A stretch of DNA of 64,000 nt from an uncultured Clostridia bacterium (GCA_944392485.1 CALXWO010000005.1:1-64000), one strand, 5' to 3'. Counted from the first letter of the stretch, positions 36,946 through 46,587 are shown. Notes: generated from the sequence alone by a model not told the origin. A program made the numbers and translations.

Positions 36946-38177
36946 AAACTATGTCCTCCATTTTCGTCTTCTATTCTAGCTGCTCTTCCCCAAATATTTT
37001 CAATCTGAGCAAGCAATTCATCTTCTAATGGCTCTGTTTCATCGAGTCTGGCTACTATCATAGCAATTTTTAGTCCACCCCATATTTCTTCTTTTTTGCT
37101 TTCATTGTAACTAGCAGAAGGTATATATTTTCTTAAAAAAGGAAATATTGAAGCAGTTAAAGTATCAAATTGACTAGACATTTTTCTGTCTTTATTTTCT
37201 TTCTTTTTATTTCGTCTTTCTACGATAGTATCTTTTAAGAATGGCCAGTTATCCATTAATGTGTCATAGAAATCTTGAAGCTTTAATCCAGATTTAGTAC
37301 CTTCGAATTTCCAAGGTGAATTTATTCCTCTTATTAGTTGACCATTTTTAAATTTATTTACTATCATTTTTTCATCACTAGATTTATATTTTGTGTGTGC
37401 TGCAGCTCCCCTTATTGCATTTGCTTCAACTTCTGCAGTTTTAAATTGTATTTCAACAATTGGCAGAATAATTTCAGATTTTATTGTTCCCATATATTCT
37501 ATCATTTCTTCAAAAGCTTCTAACATTAATTCTAATTCTCTAGAATCTCTTATTGTGTTTTTTAATTTTGGAAAAATAGACACCTCTTTTATATCTTCAT
37601 CTTTATTAAATTTAGGATCATTCTTTGAACGTTTTAGTTCTTTGGTTTTGCTATCTCTTACTATTTCCCTAATTTTACCTTCTAACTCATCCCTTGTTAA
37701 TTCTGCTTTATTAATTGATAAATCACCCATACAATGATAAGCAATATAACCTGTAGGTCTTCTATACTTTTTATCTTTTAATATATCAAATATTAAATGG
37801 TTAAATAACATTATTTTTTCTTTTTCTTCTTCTGTTGGTGTAACAATTTCCATACCGAAAACATCATCAAGAATTTTTTTATCAGTATTAATTCTTGAAC
37901 TAGAAAAATCTTTAATTCTAGCTTTTAATTTTACATCTCCTATTATCTCATAGGTTTTAGCTATTTCAAGACACATATTATAGTTCTCTGCAATTTCTAA
38001 AAAACCTTCGCCTAAGTCTGAAATAAAACTTCTATATCCATCTGCTATTTCACCTATTGTTGGTTTCATATTTTTAGTTTGCTCATCAAATTGTTTTCTT
38101 TGCCTTTCTTTGTTTTCTTTTATACCACTTACTTGTATAGCAAACTGTTCTATAAATTGTTTTCTTTTTTCATTCAT
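36942..38177 (-). CDS. Divergent RelA/SpoT-like nucleotidyltransferase-domain protein
   Basis: The product is 411 residues. A central region (about 75-290) has the order of motifs of the (p)ppGpp synthetase fold: KARIKDFSSSRINTDKKILDDVFGMEIV, then RRPTGYIAYHCMGDLS, then PIVEIQFKTAEVEANAIRGAAAHTKYK. No HD hydrolase, TGS or ACT domain is present. A long Lys/Glu-rich segment between motifs and an unrelated C-terminal 120 residues set it apart from small alarmone synthetases. Whether it makes an alarmone is unknown. It is tightly packed between the U32 and methyltransferase genes. Confidence 0.6.
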   Translation of the reverse strand: MNEKRKQFIEQFAIQVSGIKENKERQRKQFDEQTKNMKPTIGEIADGYRSFISDLGEGFLEIAENYNMCLEIAKTYEIIGDVKLKARIKDFSSSRINTDKKILDDVFGMEIVTPTEEEKEKIMLFNHLIFDILKDKKYRRPTGYIAYHCMGDLSINKAELTRDELEGKIREIVRDSKTKELKRSKNDPKFNKDEDIKEVSIFPKLKNTIRDSRELELMLEAFEEMIEYMGTIKSEIILPIVEIQFKTAEVEANAIRGAAAHTKYKSSDEKMIVNKFKNGQLIRGINSPWKFEGTKSGLKLQDFYDTLMDNWPFLKDTIVERRNKKKENKDRKMSSQFDTLTASIFPFLRKYIPSASYNESKKEEIWGGLKIAMIVARLDETEPLEDELLAQIENIWGRAARIEDENGGHSL

Positions 38178-38182
38178 ATATC

Positions 38183-38767
38183 TTACTCAACTAGCAGTTT
38201 ACTTACTGCTAATCCATCTCCTATCTCTAAAATTTTTGTTTCCAATTTTTTATCCTTTGTTACCATTTTTATATATTCTCTTAAGTGATTTACTGCTGTT
38301 CTTTGCTTATGTTTGTTATAGTCACTCATAACATAACCTTTATATAAAATATTATCAGCAAGTATTATACTACCTTTATGTGATAACCTAATAGCTTCTT
38401 GTAAAAATATGGGATATTTACCTTTTGCTGCATCTATAAAAAATACATCATATTTTTTATTTATTGTAGGCAAAACTTCTACTGCATTTCCCTGTATAAC
38501 ATTTATATGTTGTTCTAGTCCTAGCTTTTTTATATTTTCTATTGCTTCATTTGCTCTATTTTCATCTAGTTCAATAGTATCAATATAAACATTATTGTCT
38601 AAAATGTTAGAAAAACAAATTGATGAATACCCTGTTGCAGTTCCTAGTTCTAGTATTCTCTTAGGTTGTTCTTTAACTAATATATCTTTTATAACTTCTA
38701 AAGTATCATCCATTATAATTGGAATATGCTCTTCTAGTGCTTTTTGTTTTATTTCTTTAATACTCAT
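38183..38767 (-). CDS. SAM-dependent O-methyltransferase, probable tRNA TrmR
   Basis: The product is 194 residues with a class I Rossmann fold: RILELGTATGYSSICFS binds S-adenosylmethionine, DTIELDENRANEA follows, and YDVFFIDAAKGKYPIFL and IILADNILYKGYV are typical of the class that includes TrmR/YrrM. With the nearby U32 gene it would turn tRNA 5-hydroxyuridine at position 34 into 5-methoxyuridine. It precedes the RelA/SpoT-like gene by 5 bases. Confidence 0.85.
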   Translation of the reverse strand: MSIKEIKQKALEEHIPIIMDDTLEVIKDILVKEQPKRILELGTATGYSSICFSNILDNNVYIDTIELDENRANEAIENIKKLGLEQHINVIQGNAVEVLPTINKKYDVFFIDAAKGKYPIFLQEAIRLSHKGSIILADNILYKGYVMSDYNKHKQRTAVNHLREYIKMVTKDKKLETKILEIGDGLAVSKLLVE

Positions 38768-38814
38768 TTATTCTCTCTTTTCTTTACAAGGCAGAATGTT
38801 TATTATTTTTTTAT

Positions 38815-40624
38815 TTACCTTCTTGCAGCTCTTTCTCTTTCCTTATTATTTAATATTTTCTTTCTTAATCTAATACTTTTTGGTGTTACTTCAACTAATT
38901 CGTCATCTTGTATAAATTCTATTGCTTTTTCTAAGCTCATTTGAATTGGTGGAACAAGTCTTAGAGCATCATCAGATCCAGAAGCTCTAGTATTAGTTAA
39001 ATGTTTTTCTTTGCAAACATTTACTGCTAAATCTTCTCCTCTTGAGTTTAAACCAACTATCATTCCTTCATAAACTTCTGTTCCTGGTCCAATAAATAAA
39101 TCGCCTTTATCTTGTGCATTATATAATCCATATGTTATTGCTTTTCCAGCTTCAAATGCAACAATTGTTCCTCTAGTACGTGAAACCACATCACCTTTAT
39201 AAGGCTCGTAGCAGTCAAATATATGATTCATTGTTCCTTCGCCTTTTGTATCTGTTAAAAATTCTGTCCTATAACCAATTAGTCCTCTTGCTGGTATCTT
39301 AAATTCTATTTTTGTGTGTCCATCTTCTGCTGGTTCCATATTTATCATTTCTGCTTTTCTTCTACCTAGTTTTTCTATTACATTTCCAATGCAATCGTCT
39401 GGAACATTTACCACTAATCTTTCAATAGGTTCACATTTTTCTCCGTTTATTTCTTTAAAAATAACTTTTGGACGTGATACTAAAAGCTCAAAGCCTTCTC
39501 TTCTCATTGTTTCTATCAAAACTGATAAGTGCAATTCTCCGGCGTCCTGCTACCTCAAAAGAATCTGGAGAATCTGTTTCTTTTACTCTTAAAGATACAT
39601 TTCTTTCTAATTCTTTAAATAGCCTGTCTCTTATATGTCTTGAAGTTACAAACTCTCCTTCTCTTCCTGCAAATGGTCCATTATTTACAGAAAAAGTCAT
39701 TGTAACAGTTGGCTCATCAATATCAACAAAATCTATTTTTTCTGGATTATTAATATCGCAAATTGTTTCTCCAATATTTATATTTGTTATTCCAGAAATT
39801 TCAACTATATCTCCTGCTTTTGCTTCTTCAACTTCAACCTTTTTTAGCCCCATATATGTTGAAACTTTAACAACTTTTGCATTTTCTTGTTTATCTTTTT
39901 TGCATACAACAACAGGCATTCCTTCTTTTATAACTCCACGCTCTACTCTACCTACTGCAATTCTTCCAACATAATCGTCATAATCTATATTAGAAACAAG
40001 CATTTGCATTGGTCCATCTTCGTTACATTTTGGTGGTTCTATTGTATTTATAATAGTTTCAAAAACGCATTTCATATCTTTTGCTTCGTCATCTAAATTT
40101 ATTTTTGCAACGCCTTGTTTTGCAGATGCATATATAACTGGAAAATCTAATTGATCATCATTTGCTCCAAGCTCAATAAATAGCTCTAATACATCATCTA
40201 CAACTTTTAATGGTCTTGCACCCGGTCTATCTATTTTATTTATAACAACTATAGGTTTTAAATTAAGTGCTAAAGATTTTTTTAGAACTTCTCTTGTTTG
40301 AGGCATTGCTCCTTCAAATGCATCAACAAGTAATAATACACCATCTACCATTTTTAAAACACGTTCAACTTCTCCACCAAAGTCAGCATGTCCCGGTGTA
40401 TCTACTATATTTATTTTTATATCATTAAACATAACAGAAGTGTTTTTTGCAAGTATAGTAATTCCTCTTTCTTTTTCTAAATCGTTAGAATCCATTACTC
40501 TTTCTTGTACTTGCTCATTTTCTCTAAAAGTTCCGCTTTGTTTTAGTAAAGCATCCACTAAAGTTGTTTTTCCGTGGTCTACGTGTGCAATAATTGCTAC
40601 ATTTCTGATTTTTTCATTGCTCAT
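38815..40624 (-). CDS. typA: Ribosome-associated GTPase TypA/BipA, reading requires one +1 step
   Basis: Read through CGGA at residue 362, the protein has 602 residues, the normal length. The GTPase domain shows AHVDHGKTTLVDALL, RGITILAK, DTPGHADFGGEVERVL and NKIDRPGARP; domain II and the C-terminal BipA domain follow. The break falls in the conserved [21 protein letters not shown] block: zero-frame reading gives GRRRIALISF and a stop after 16 codons. TypA acts on ribosome assembly and stress growth. The start has GAGGAGATTATAG upstream. Confidence 0.93.
39538..39541 (-). other. CGGA +1 site in typA
   Basis: Context is GGA CGC CGG AGA. Skipping C gives GGA CGC GGA GAA TTG (G R G E L), an invariant element of the EF-G/TypA superfamily. 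A single extra C in this block is very hard to reconcile with a living TypA unless it is decoded. Confidence 0.88.
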
Positions 40625-40733
40625 TCTATAATCTCCTCTATCCGTATAAATATTAATATCAATTTACAACAACAATTAATTATACCTCAAAGGAACTGAA
40701 TTTGTCAATCAATTCAGCGGTATTTACATAATG

Positions 40734-41330
40734 TTATAATTTTTCATCTCTTAATCTAACTATTTCATCCATTAATCCTTTTGTTAGTTTATCTAATATT
40801 TCTTTGTTGTTTATATCTTCTTTATGGCTAGCATAATTAATTGGTTTGCCTATATTTAACTTAATTTTTCTAAATAATTTAAAATCTCCTTGTACTCCTA
40901 CAGGTATTATTGGAACTCCTGCTTTTATTGCAAGTTTTATTGCTCCATTTTTTGGTTTTACTCCTTTTGCAAGACCTTTTCTAGTTCCTTCTGGAAAAAT
41001 CATTAATAATTCGTTGTTTTTTAATAGTTTTAAAGATATTTTCATGCTTTCTAATGATTTTTTTCCTTTTTTAACAGGATATATTCCAAAAACACTTGCA
41101 ACCCATCTAACAAAACCATTTATATACAATTCTTCCTTTGCTAAAACATTAATCTTTCTATTTGCCATAGCAACAATAACAGCCGAATCTAGTGCATGAA
41201 CATGGTTTGGGCAAATTATTGCAGAAGTGTCTTGTGGAATATTTTCTTTTCCAACAATTTTTGGCCTATATAAAATTATAGCTACAACTTTAAAAATAGC
41301 TTTTAATATCTTTCTAATTATTTCTTTCAT
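40734..41330 (-). CDS. plsC: 1-acyl-sn-glycerol-3-phosphate acyltransferase
   Basis: The product is 198 residues. The acyltransferase motifs are NHVHALD (HX4D), the FPEGTRKG block and GVPIIPVGV. An N-terminal hydrophobic stretch attaches it to the membrane. It acylates lysophosphatidate to phosphatidate in phospholipid synthesis. It overlaps cmk by 4 bases, the common cmk-plsC arrangement in Clostridia. Confidence 0.92.
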   Translation of the reverse strand: MKEIIRKILKAIFKVVAIILYRPKIVGKENIPQDTSAIICPNHVHALDSAVIVAMANRKINVLAKEELYINGFVRWVASVFGIYPVKKGKKSLESMKISLKLLKNNELLMIFPEGTRKGLAKGVKPKNGAIKLAIKAGVPIIPVGVQGDFKLFRKIKLNIGKPINYASHKEDINNKEILDKLTKGLMDEIVRLRDEKL

Positions 41331-42001
41331 ATATTATCCTTTTTTTCTTTTATTATATTAATTATCTTTTCTACAACCTCATCAATACTCAAATTTGTTG
41401 TATCTACTATAGTACTACCTTCTGCTATTTTTAATGCACCTATTTCTTTTGCCTTATCGTTTTCATCTCTCTTTGTTATATTTTCTAATACTTCTTCATA
41501 TGTCATATCTATATTTTTTTCCTTATTTTCTTTATATCTTCTTTTTGCTCTTTCTTCTAAAGACGCATCTAAATATATTTTTACATCTGCATTAGGAAAA
41601 ACATATGTGCATATGTCTCTTCCTTCCATTATTACGTTTTTACCTTCTGCAAGTTTTCTTTGTAAATTTACCATTTCGTATCTTACTTCTTTTATAGAAG
41701 AAATAGGAGAAACAGTTTTTGTTACTTCTTTTGAACGAATTTCTTTTGTAACATCTTTTCCATTTAAATATATTATATCTCCCTCTGTTGTTGGATTTAT
41801 ATCTATTTTTATTTCTTTAGCTATTTTTATTAAAGCTTCTTTGTCATTTATATTAACATTTCGATTTATTGCCTCTAATGCTACACATCTGTATGTTGCT
41901 CCTGTATCAATATTTACTAATCCTAGTTTATTTGCTACCTTTTTTGTTACAGTTCCTTTCCCGCTACCTGCTGGCCCATCAATTCCTACTATAAAACTCA
42001 T
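41327..42001 (-). CDS. cmk: Cytidylate kinase
   Basis: The product is 224 residues. GIDGPAGSGKGTVTKKVA is the phosphate-binding loop, followed by DTGATYRCVAL, MEGRDICTYVFPNADVKIYLDAS and ERAKRRYKE. It phosphorylates CMP and dCMP. It leads the two-gene unit with plsC. Confidence 0.95.
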   Translation of the reverse strand: MSFIVGIDGPAGSGKGTVTKKVANKLGLVNIDTGATYRCVALEAINRNVNINDKEALIKIAKEIKIDINPTTEGDIIYLNGKDVTKEIRSKEVTKTVSPISSIKEVRYEMVNLQRKLAEGKNVIMEGRDICTYVFPNADVKIYLDASLEERAKRRYKENKEKNIDMTYEEVLENITKRDENDKAKEIGALKIAEGSTIVDTTNLSIDEVVEKIINIIKEKKDNI

Positions 42002-42041
42002 ATTATTTTTTCCTCCAATATTTTATATTATTTAATTAAAT

Positions 42042-42181
42042 AGAAAATTGTAATTTGTTTTTGTGATGTGTGAGGTGCGAAGTGTGAGGTGTGCTTTTTA
42101 AGGCTAGGCTTCGTTAGGCTTACCCTAATTTCACACTTCCCACATCCCACTTCTCACTTCACATTCAAATTCCAATTTATT
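42042..42181. repeat. Intergenic repeat R1, inverted relative to other copies
   Basis: AAATTGTAATTTGTTTT, then GTGAGGTGCGAAGTGTGAGG, GCTTTTTAAGGCTAGGC, CACACTTCCCACATCCCAC and ATTCCAATTTAT. The right end touches the stop codon of the next gene (TAA on the minus strand). Confidence 0.88.
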
Positions 42182-43044
42182 TATTCCTTCTCTTCAGGTA
42201 CATAAATTCCTTTTGCAACTATATCTATTGCTTCTATATTCATTGCAGTTAAATTTTCTATTTCTTTTTTGCATTTCTTTTTAAAATTTCTAAGTTCATC
42301 TAAAACATTATACCCATAAACCATTGTAACTTCCATATAAATAGAAATTCCTTCGTTATCTCCAACCTTTTCTATTCTTACTTTATTTATTCTGTGTATA
42401 GATTCAGTTTTTTTGGCAAGATAATCTAATATTTGTCTAAACACTGTATCAGATATTTTAAATTTACCCAAATAACTAAATGTTGGCCTTATTATAGATT
42501 TTTCTGATATATAGGGTTTAGAATCTTTACCTTTTGATTTAAATATTTGCAGAGGATCCAATATAAAACCTGAAAAATCTTTTTTTATTTCGAATGTAGG
42601 TACTGGTATTACATGCTTTCCTTGTGTTTGTCTAATTCTTTTTGCTTCTTGCATTTCTTCTTCTGTTGCAACATCTGTTATATATATTGTTTCTGTAAGT
42701 TCTGGTAATCCTAAGTTTTCTCTTATTTTAGTTATCATATTATCAGACGTACCAAGTATTAATATACTTTCTGGTCTATATTTTCTAAAGGCTTTTTTTA
42801 TTTCTTCTGCCTCTTCTGGTTTATTAAATAAAGCTTTTCTAACGGTTTCTATTTTTGTTGCTGCCTTTTTTGCTGATACTCCAGCAACTACTTCATTTTC
42901 TCTTATTAAAAGCCCATCGTCTATTATATACTTAATTCCTCTTTCACTCGCAACCATCTGTGCTCTATAACTTTTCCCTGTACCTGATGGTCCTACAAAA
43001 GCATAAGTTTTTATTTTACTTTCTATAAATTTATCTATAATCAT
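42181..43044 (-). CDS. P-loop ATPase fused to an Asp23/Gls24-like domain
   Basis: The product is 287 residues. The N-terminus has a nucleotide-binding loop TYAFVGPSGTGKSYRAQMVA and an AAA-like body (SILILGTSDNMITKI). The C-terminal 110 residues (DTVFRQILDYLAKKTESIHR; VYGYNVLDELRNFKKKCKKEIENLTAMN) resemble the Asp23/Gls24 alkaline-shock family. The combination is conserved in some Clostridia with unknown role. It stands alone, upstream of repeat R1. Confidence 0.75.
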   Translation of the reverse strand: MIIDKFIESKIKTYAFVGPSGTGKSYRAQMVASERGIKYIIDDGLLIRENEVVAGVSAKKAATKIETVRKALFNKPEEAEEIKKAFRKYRPESILILGTSDNMITKIRENLGLPELTETIYITDVATEEEMQEAKRIRQTQGKHVIPVPTFEIKKDFSGFILDPLQIFKSKGKDSKPYISEKSIIRPTFSYLGKFKISDTVFRQILDYLAKKTESIHRINKVRIEKVGDNEGISIYMEVTMVYGYNVLDELRNFKKKCKKEIENLTAMNIEAIDIVAKGIYVPEEKE

Positions 43045-43133
43045 ATTGGTTCACTCCATGAAAATTATACCATTTAAACTGTATTTTGTCACTATTTAAT
43101 ATATAAATTAATATCTTGATAAATTTGCAAAAT

Positions 43134-43170
43134 AAAAAAGCATCCATAAATACTGTATGAATGCTTTTTT
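43134..43170 (-). terminator. Terminator of the prepilin-FGE gene
   Basis: AAAAAAGCAT (43134-43143) pairs with ATGCTTTTTT (43161-43170) around an inner partial stem. It lies just after the stop of the gene ending at 43175; on the minus strand the 3' arm ends in a T run. Confidence 0.8.
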
Positions 43171-43174
43171 ATTG

Positions 43175-44857
43175 TTATAATACATATAATATTGGTCTGT
43201 ATCCTGAATATGAATCTGTATTTGTTGATGAGTTTAAACTATACATGTTACCAGATAAACCAGTAGCCACTGAATTGCTACTAGAGCCTCTTGAAATATT
43301 TTTTGTTCCTTCTGTTTGCATTGTCCATTCTCTTGCATTTCCATTTAAATCATATATGTTATTTGCTTTATAGCTTTCAGAGCTTCCAGATATTGTTGGA
43401 TATCTAGTTGTTGTGGCGTTTGGTTTAAAATATCCACCATTTTTATCAGATAAATATATCTGTGTTTCAGTTTTTTCATTTGTACTTAATAGCCAATTAC
43501 ATACAGCGTCCCAAGCCGCTCCACTTGGTAATGCTGATTTTACTCCATATAAGTTACTATCCTTGTACATGTTTTCACAATTTGCTTTTGCATCTTCAAA
43601 CGATATATTTGTTTTTACAGATTGACCTTTTTTAATTGTTCCATTTGTTCCTGCTTCATATCTTGCAATATAAAATCCTCCATATTTTAATACATTTTCT
43701 GTTTCTATTGCAGTGTCACTATAATCAGAGTCGTTTGATAACGTAAATATTAGGATTTCTATATTAGTTTCTATATTAGCTTCTGGATGTTCTTTTATAT
43801 ATGTTTCTTTCAAATACTCATAAAATTTTTCTTCTGATGTAATGCCTTGTTTATTCATTAATATCATCATAATTTTAGCCGTTACAGGTTTTGTTGTAGT
43901 TTTGTAACAATTTGTTATATACTCCATTTTTGTTTCTTTTGTTCCATCTTCATATGTTATTATAATTTCATAAATTGTATTATCATTTATATCTATAGTT
44001 TTTTCAAAATATGAAGAATTAACATTAAAGGTTTCATCATATCCATTTAAATCTAAAATCCTAATATTTTCTACTGTTTTATTTGAATCTATTTTTATAT
44101 TTAACTTATTGTTTATTTTTACTGGTACCCATACAAATTGATTACCATTATTTCCTGTAGCATTATTTTCATCTGCTTGACTGTCGCTAATTACTACTCC
44201 TGTATCTTTTGTTCCTGTTACATAATAAAACCCTTTTGGTATTGGAACACCCTCTTCTGTTAGTGACTTAATATTTTCTCCTACTGTAAGTGTTGGAGTT
44301 TCTGCTGTTTGCGATATTATAACTTCATTTATATCTTCTAGTGAAAATGAATTAAGCTTTATATTTTCTTCCGTTTGTTCAAGCTCAAATTTTATATTTA
44401 TATCATTTCCTTTATATTTGCAAGGTGCTGTAAAAGTAATTGTACCATCTTCATTAACTTTAGCCAGTCCGTTTGAAAGCATTTTTTCATAGTCTAAACA
44501 TTCTATATCTCTCTCCCCATCATTAATATTTGTTTTTATATTATTATCTACTTCAAAATTATTTTCCAATTCTTTCAAAATATTTTCAAATAAATAATAA
44601 ATGCCTTCTGAATCGTTAGCATCTATAGTGAATTTTTCAGGATTTGATAAAACATTTGCATTCATTGTAGCTATAATTACATTTAATTCTTCTTCCATCA
44701 TAGCTTTTTCTGTTTTTCTACTTGCCTCATTTGCAGTTTTAAACAATCCTCCATTTAATGCTACATTTACTGTTACTCCTACTAATATTATCATTACTAT
44801 TACGGTAATTATTAACGCTATTAGTGTAATACCTGTGCTTTTATTTATTTTTTTCAT
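43175..44857 (-). CDS. Prepilin-leader protein with formylglycine-generating-enzyme-like (SUMF) C-terminal domain
   Basis: The product is 560 residues. The N-terminus MKKINKSTG-ITLIALIITVIVMI is a class III-type prepilin leader: a short basic leader, Gly at -1 and a hydrophobic helix, but with T at the usual +5 region and no Glu at +5. The C-terminal third has FGE-sulfatase fold signatures: GGFYIARYEAG, SALPSGAAWDAVCNWL, NNIYDLNGNAREWT and RGSSS. The domain is probably used here for binding or structure, as the catalytic cysteines of FGE are not evident. It should be exported and placed in a pilus-like fibre or the membrane. Confidence 0.8.
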   Translation of the reverse strand: MKKINKSTGITLIALIITVIVMIILVGVTVNVALNGGLFKTANEASRKTEKAMMEEELNVIIATMNANVLSNPEKFTIDANDSEGIYYLFENILKELENNFEVDNNIKTNINDGERDIECLDYEKMLSNGLAKVNEDGTITFTAPCKYKGNDINIKFELEQTEENIKLNSFSLEDINEVIISQTAETPTLTVGENIKSLTEEGVPIPKGFYYVTGTKDTGVVISDSQADENNATGNNGNQFVWVPVKINNKLNIKIDSNKTVENIRILDLNGYDETFNVNSSYFEKTIDINDNTIYEIIITYEDGTKETKMEYITNCYKTTTKPVTAKIMMILMNKQGITSEEKFYEYLKETYIKEHPEANIETNIEILIFTLSNDSDYSDTAIETENVLKYGGFYIARYEAGTNGTIKKGQSVKTNISFEDAKANCENMYKDSNLYGVKSALPSGAAWDAVCNWLLSTNEKTETQIYLSDKNGGYFKPNATTTRYPTISGSSESYKANNIYDLNGNAREWTMQTEGTKNISRGSSSNSVATGLSGNMYSLNSSTNTDSYSGYRPILYVL

Positions 44858-45001
44858 TTGTCTTTTTCTCTCCTTATTTTGTATCTTTTATTATTTATTT
44901 ATATTATAATTTATATACTTTTTCATTGTCAATGTTTTAAATATTACTTTTATATTACAAAATTACCATAATTTTATTGTATCTTACTTTTAAAATCTAT
45001 T

Positions 45002-45028
45002 AAAAAAAGATAACTTTTCAGTTATCTT
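45002..45028 (-). terminator. Terminator of the GT2 gene
   Basis: AAAAAAAGATAAC (45002-45014) pairs with GTTATCTTTTTT (from 45021) across a 6-base loop. On the minus strand a T run follows the stem, about 25 bases after the glycosyltransferase stop. Confidence 0.85.
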
Positions 45029-45051
45029 TTTTATTTATATTATATAGTTAT

Positions 45052-46293
45052 TTATACTTTTACCTTGTTATCTAATTCATCTACTTTAACACTTCTAGTA
45101 TGTTCAATTTTTGTCCATGTTGTATCTGGTTTTATTAATGCTTTTATGTTTATTAATATCCAAGATCCTAAGAATAATGGATAACAAAGTATTCCTTTAA
45201 GCATTGGTTTAATTGGTCTTTTATCAAGCCACATTATAAGTATTGCTGTAAGTGGTGGAAGTAAGAATGTTGCGCCTAAATATCTTGCATAATTCCAAAT
45301 TAAAGCTCCTGTTGTCATTCCATTACCTGCATATATTGCAAGATTTACAAATAATAGTCCTAATGTTATTATAAGCATTGGCATACCCATTAAATAAAGT
45401 AATCCATCAAAATTCATTAATGTTTTATGGTCTTTTACACCTTTTGCTAAGTCTTTTAAATAATACTTAACACATTGAATATGCCCTACAGACCATCTCA
45501 TTCTTTGTGTCCATGATTGTTTATATTCTAATGGTTGCTCATCATAAACTACAGCATCTGTTGCCCAACCAAGTTTTCTACCTTTTGCTATGTTCATAAG
45601 CGAAAATTCTATATCTTCTGTTAATGTTTTAGTGTTCCAGCCTTCTTGTTTTATAATGTCATATTTTACCATAAATCCTGTTCCGTTTAATAGTGGAGAA
45701 AGTCCTAAATTATACCTTGCTAAATGATAAAATCTGTGCATTGTCCAATAAAATAATGCATATCCTGCAGATATCCAAGAATCTGTTGGGTTTTTAATAT
45801 CTCTATAACCTTGAACTACTTCTTCTCCTTGGCAAAGTTTTTTGTTCATTGCTGTAATAAATCCTGGCATAACTACGTTATCTGCATCAAATACACACAT
45901 TGCGTCGTATTCTGCTCCTTGTTCATTCATTTTATTTAAAAACCATTGCATTGCAAAACCTTTTGTTTTCTTTTTGTCATCAAATCTTTCATATACAATT
46001 GCTCCAGCATTTCTTGCAACCTCTGCTGTGTTATCTGTGCAGTTATCTGCAATTACATATATATCTAATAAATCTTTTGGATAGTCTTGGTTTTTTAAAC
46101 TTTCTACAAGATTTCCTACAACTGCTGCTTCATTATGTGCAGGTATTAGTGCCATAAATTTGTGCTGTTTATTTGTTAATAATGGTTTGTCTTTTAATTT
46201 TACTAATGAACATGCACTAATAACTATATTATATAGCCAAAATATTGTTATTATCCATACTAATGCCTGTTGTAGTATATATAAATATTCCAT
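45052..46293 (-). CDS. Processive family 2 glycosyltransferase, membrane-bound
   Basis: The product is 413 residues. One N-terminal and about four C-terminal membrane helices enclose a GT2 domain: ALIPAHNEAAV, VIADNCTDNTAEVA, VFDADN (DxD), TEDIEF, and QRMRW (the QxxRW motif of processive synthases). It may extend a surface polysaccharide such as a beta-linked polymer. It is monocistronic with a terminator. The acceptor and sugar are unknown. Confidence 0.88.
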   Translation of the reverse strand: MEYLYILQQALVWIITIFWLYNIVISACSLVKLKDKPLLTNKQHKFMALIPAHNEAAVVGNLVESLKNQDYPKDLLDIYVIADNCTDNTAEVARNAGAIVYERFDDKKKTKGFAMQWFLNKMNEQGAEYDAMCVFDADNVVMPGFITAMNKKLCQGEEVVQGYRDIKNPTDSWISAGYALFYWTMHRFYHLARYNLGLSPLLNGTGFMVKYDIIKQEGWNTKTLTEDIEFSLMNIAKGRKLGWATDAVVYDEQPLEYKQSWTQRMRWSVGHIQCVKYYLKDLAKGVKDHKTLMNFDGLLYLMGMPMLIITLGLLFVNLAIYAGNGMTTGALIWNYARYLGATFLLPPLTAILIMWLDKRPIKPMLKGILCYPLFLGSWILINIKALIKPDTTWTKIEHTRSVKVDELDNKVKV

Positions 46294-46382
46294 TCTTTTA
46301 CCTCTCTTTTTAATATAAAATATTATTATCTGTACAATATATAATATTTTGTCACCTTTTCTATTATACTATTTTCCAAAAG

Positions 46383-46535
46383 ATTTTGCAATATTTTAAT
46401 AAAATCTTAATAAATTTATATTTTTACAGATTATATGTATCCTTTAAGAAAGTTCTTCGGAGAGCGGGTCGCCGAGGACGTCGACCCCTACAAACCCAAA
46501 ACATTTTGCAATATTTTAATAAAATCTTAATTAAT
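46383..46535. repeat. Direct repeat flanking an R2 palindrome
   Basis: ATTTTGCAATATTTTAATAA followed by AATCTTAAT occurs at 46383 and again at 46503 as a direct repeat of about 29 bases. Between the copies lie TTTTTACAGATTATATG and an R2 palindrome GCGGGTCGCCGAGGACG..TCGACCCCTACA that is nearly the same as 6326-6357. Confidence 0.8.
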
Positions 46536-46554
46536 TTATTGTTATATTAAAAAC

Positions 46555-46575
46555 AGGCGGAAATAATTTCCGCCT
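46555..46575 (-). terminator. Palindrome after pnp
   Basis: AGGCGGAAA (46555-46563) pairs with TTTCCGCCT (46567-46575). It lies 13 bases after the pnp stop and probably ends the transcript, although the T run is short. Confidence 0.65.
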
Positions 46576-46587
46576 TTGAAAATAATA

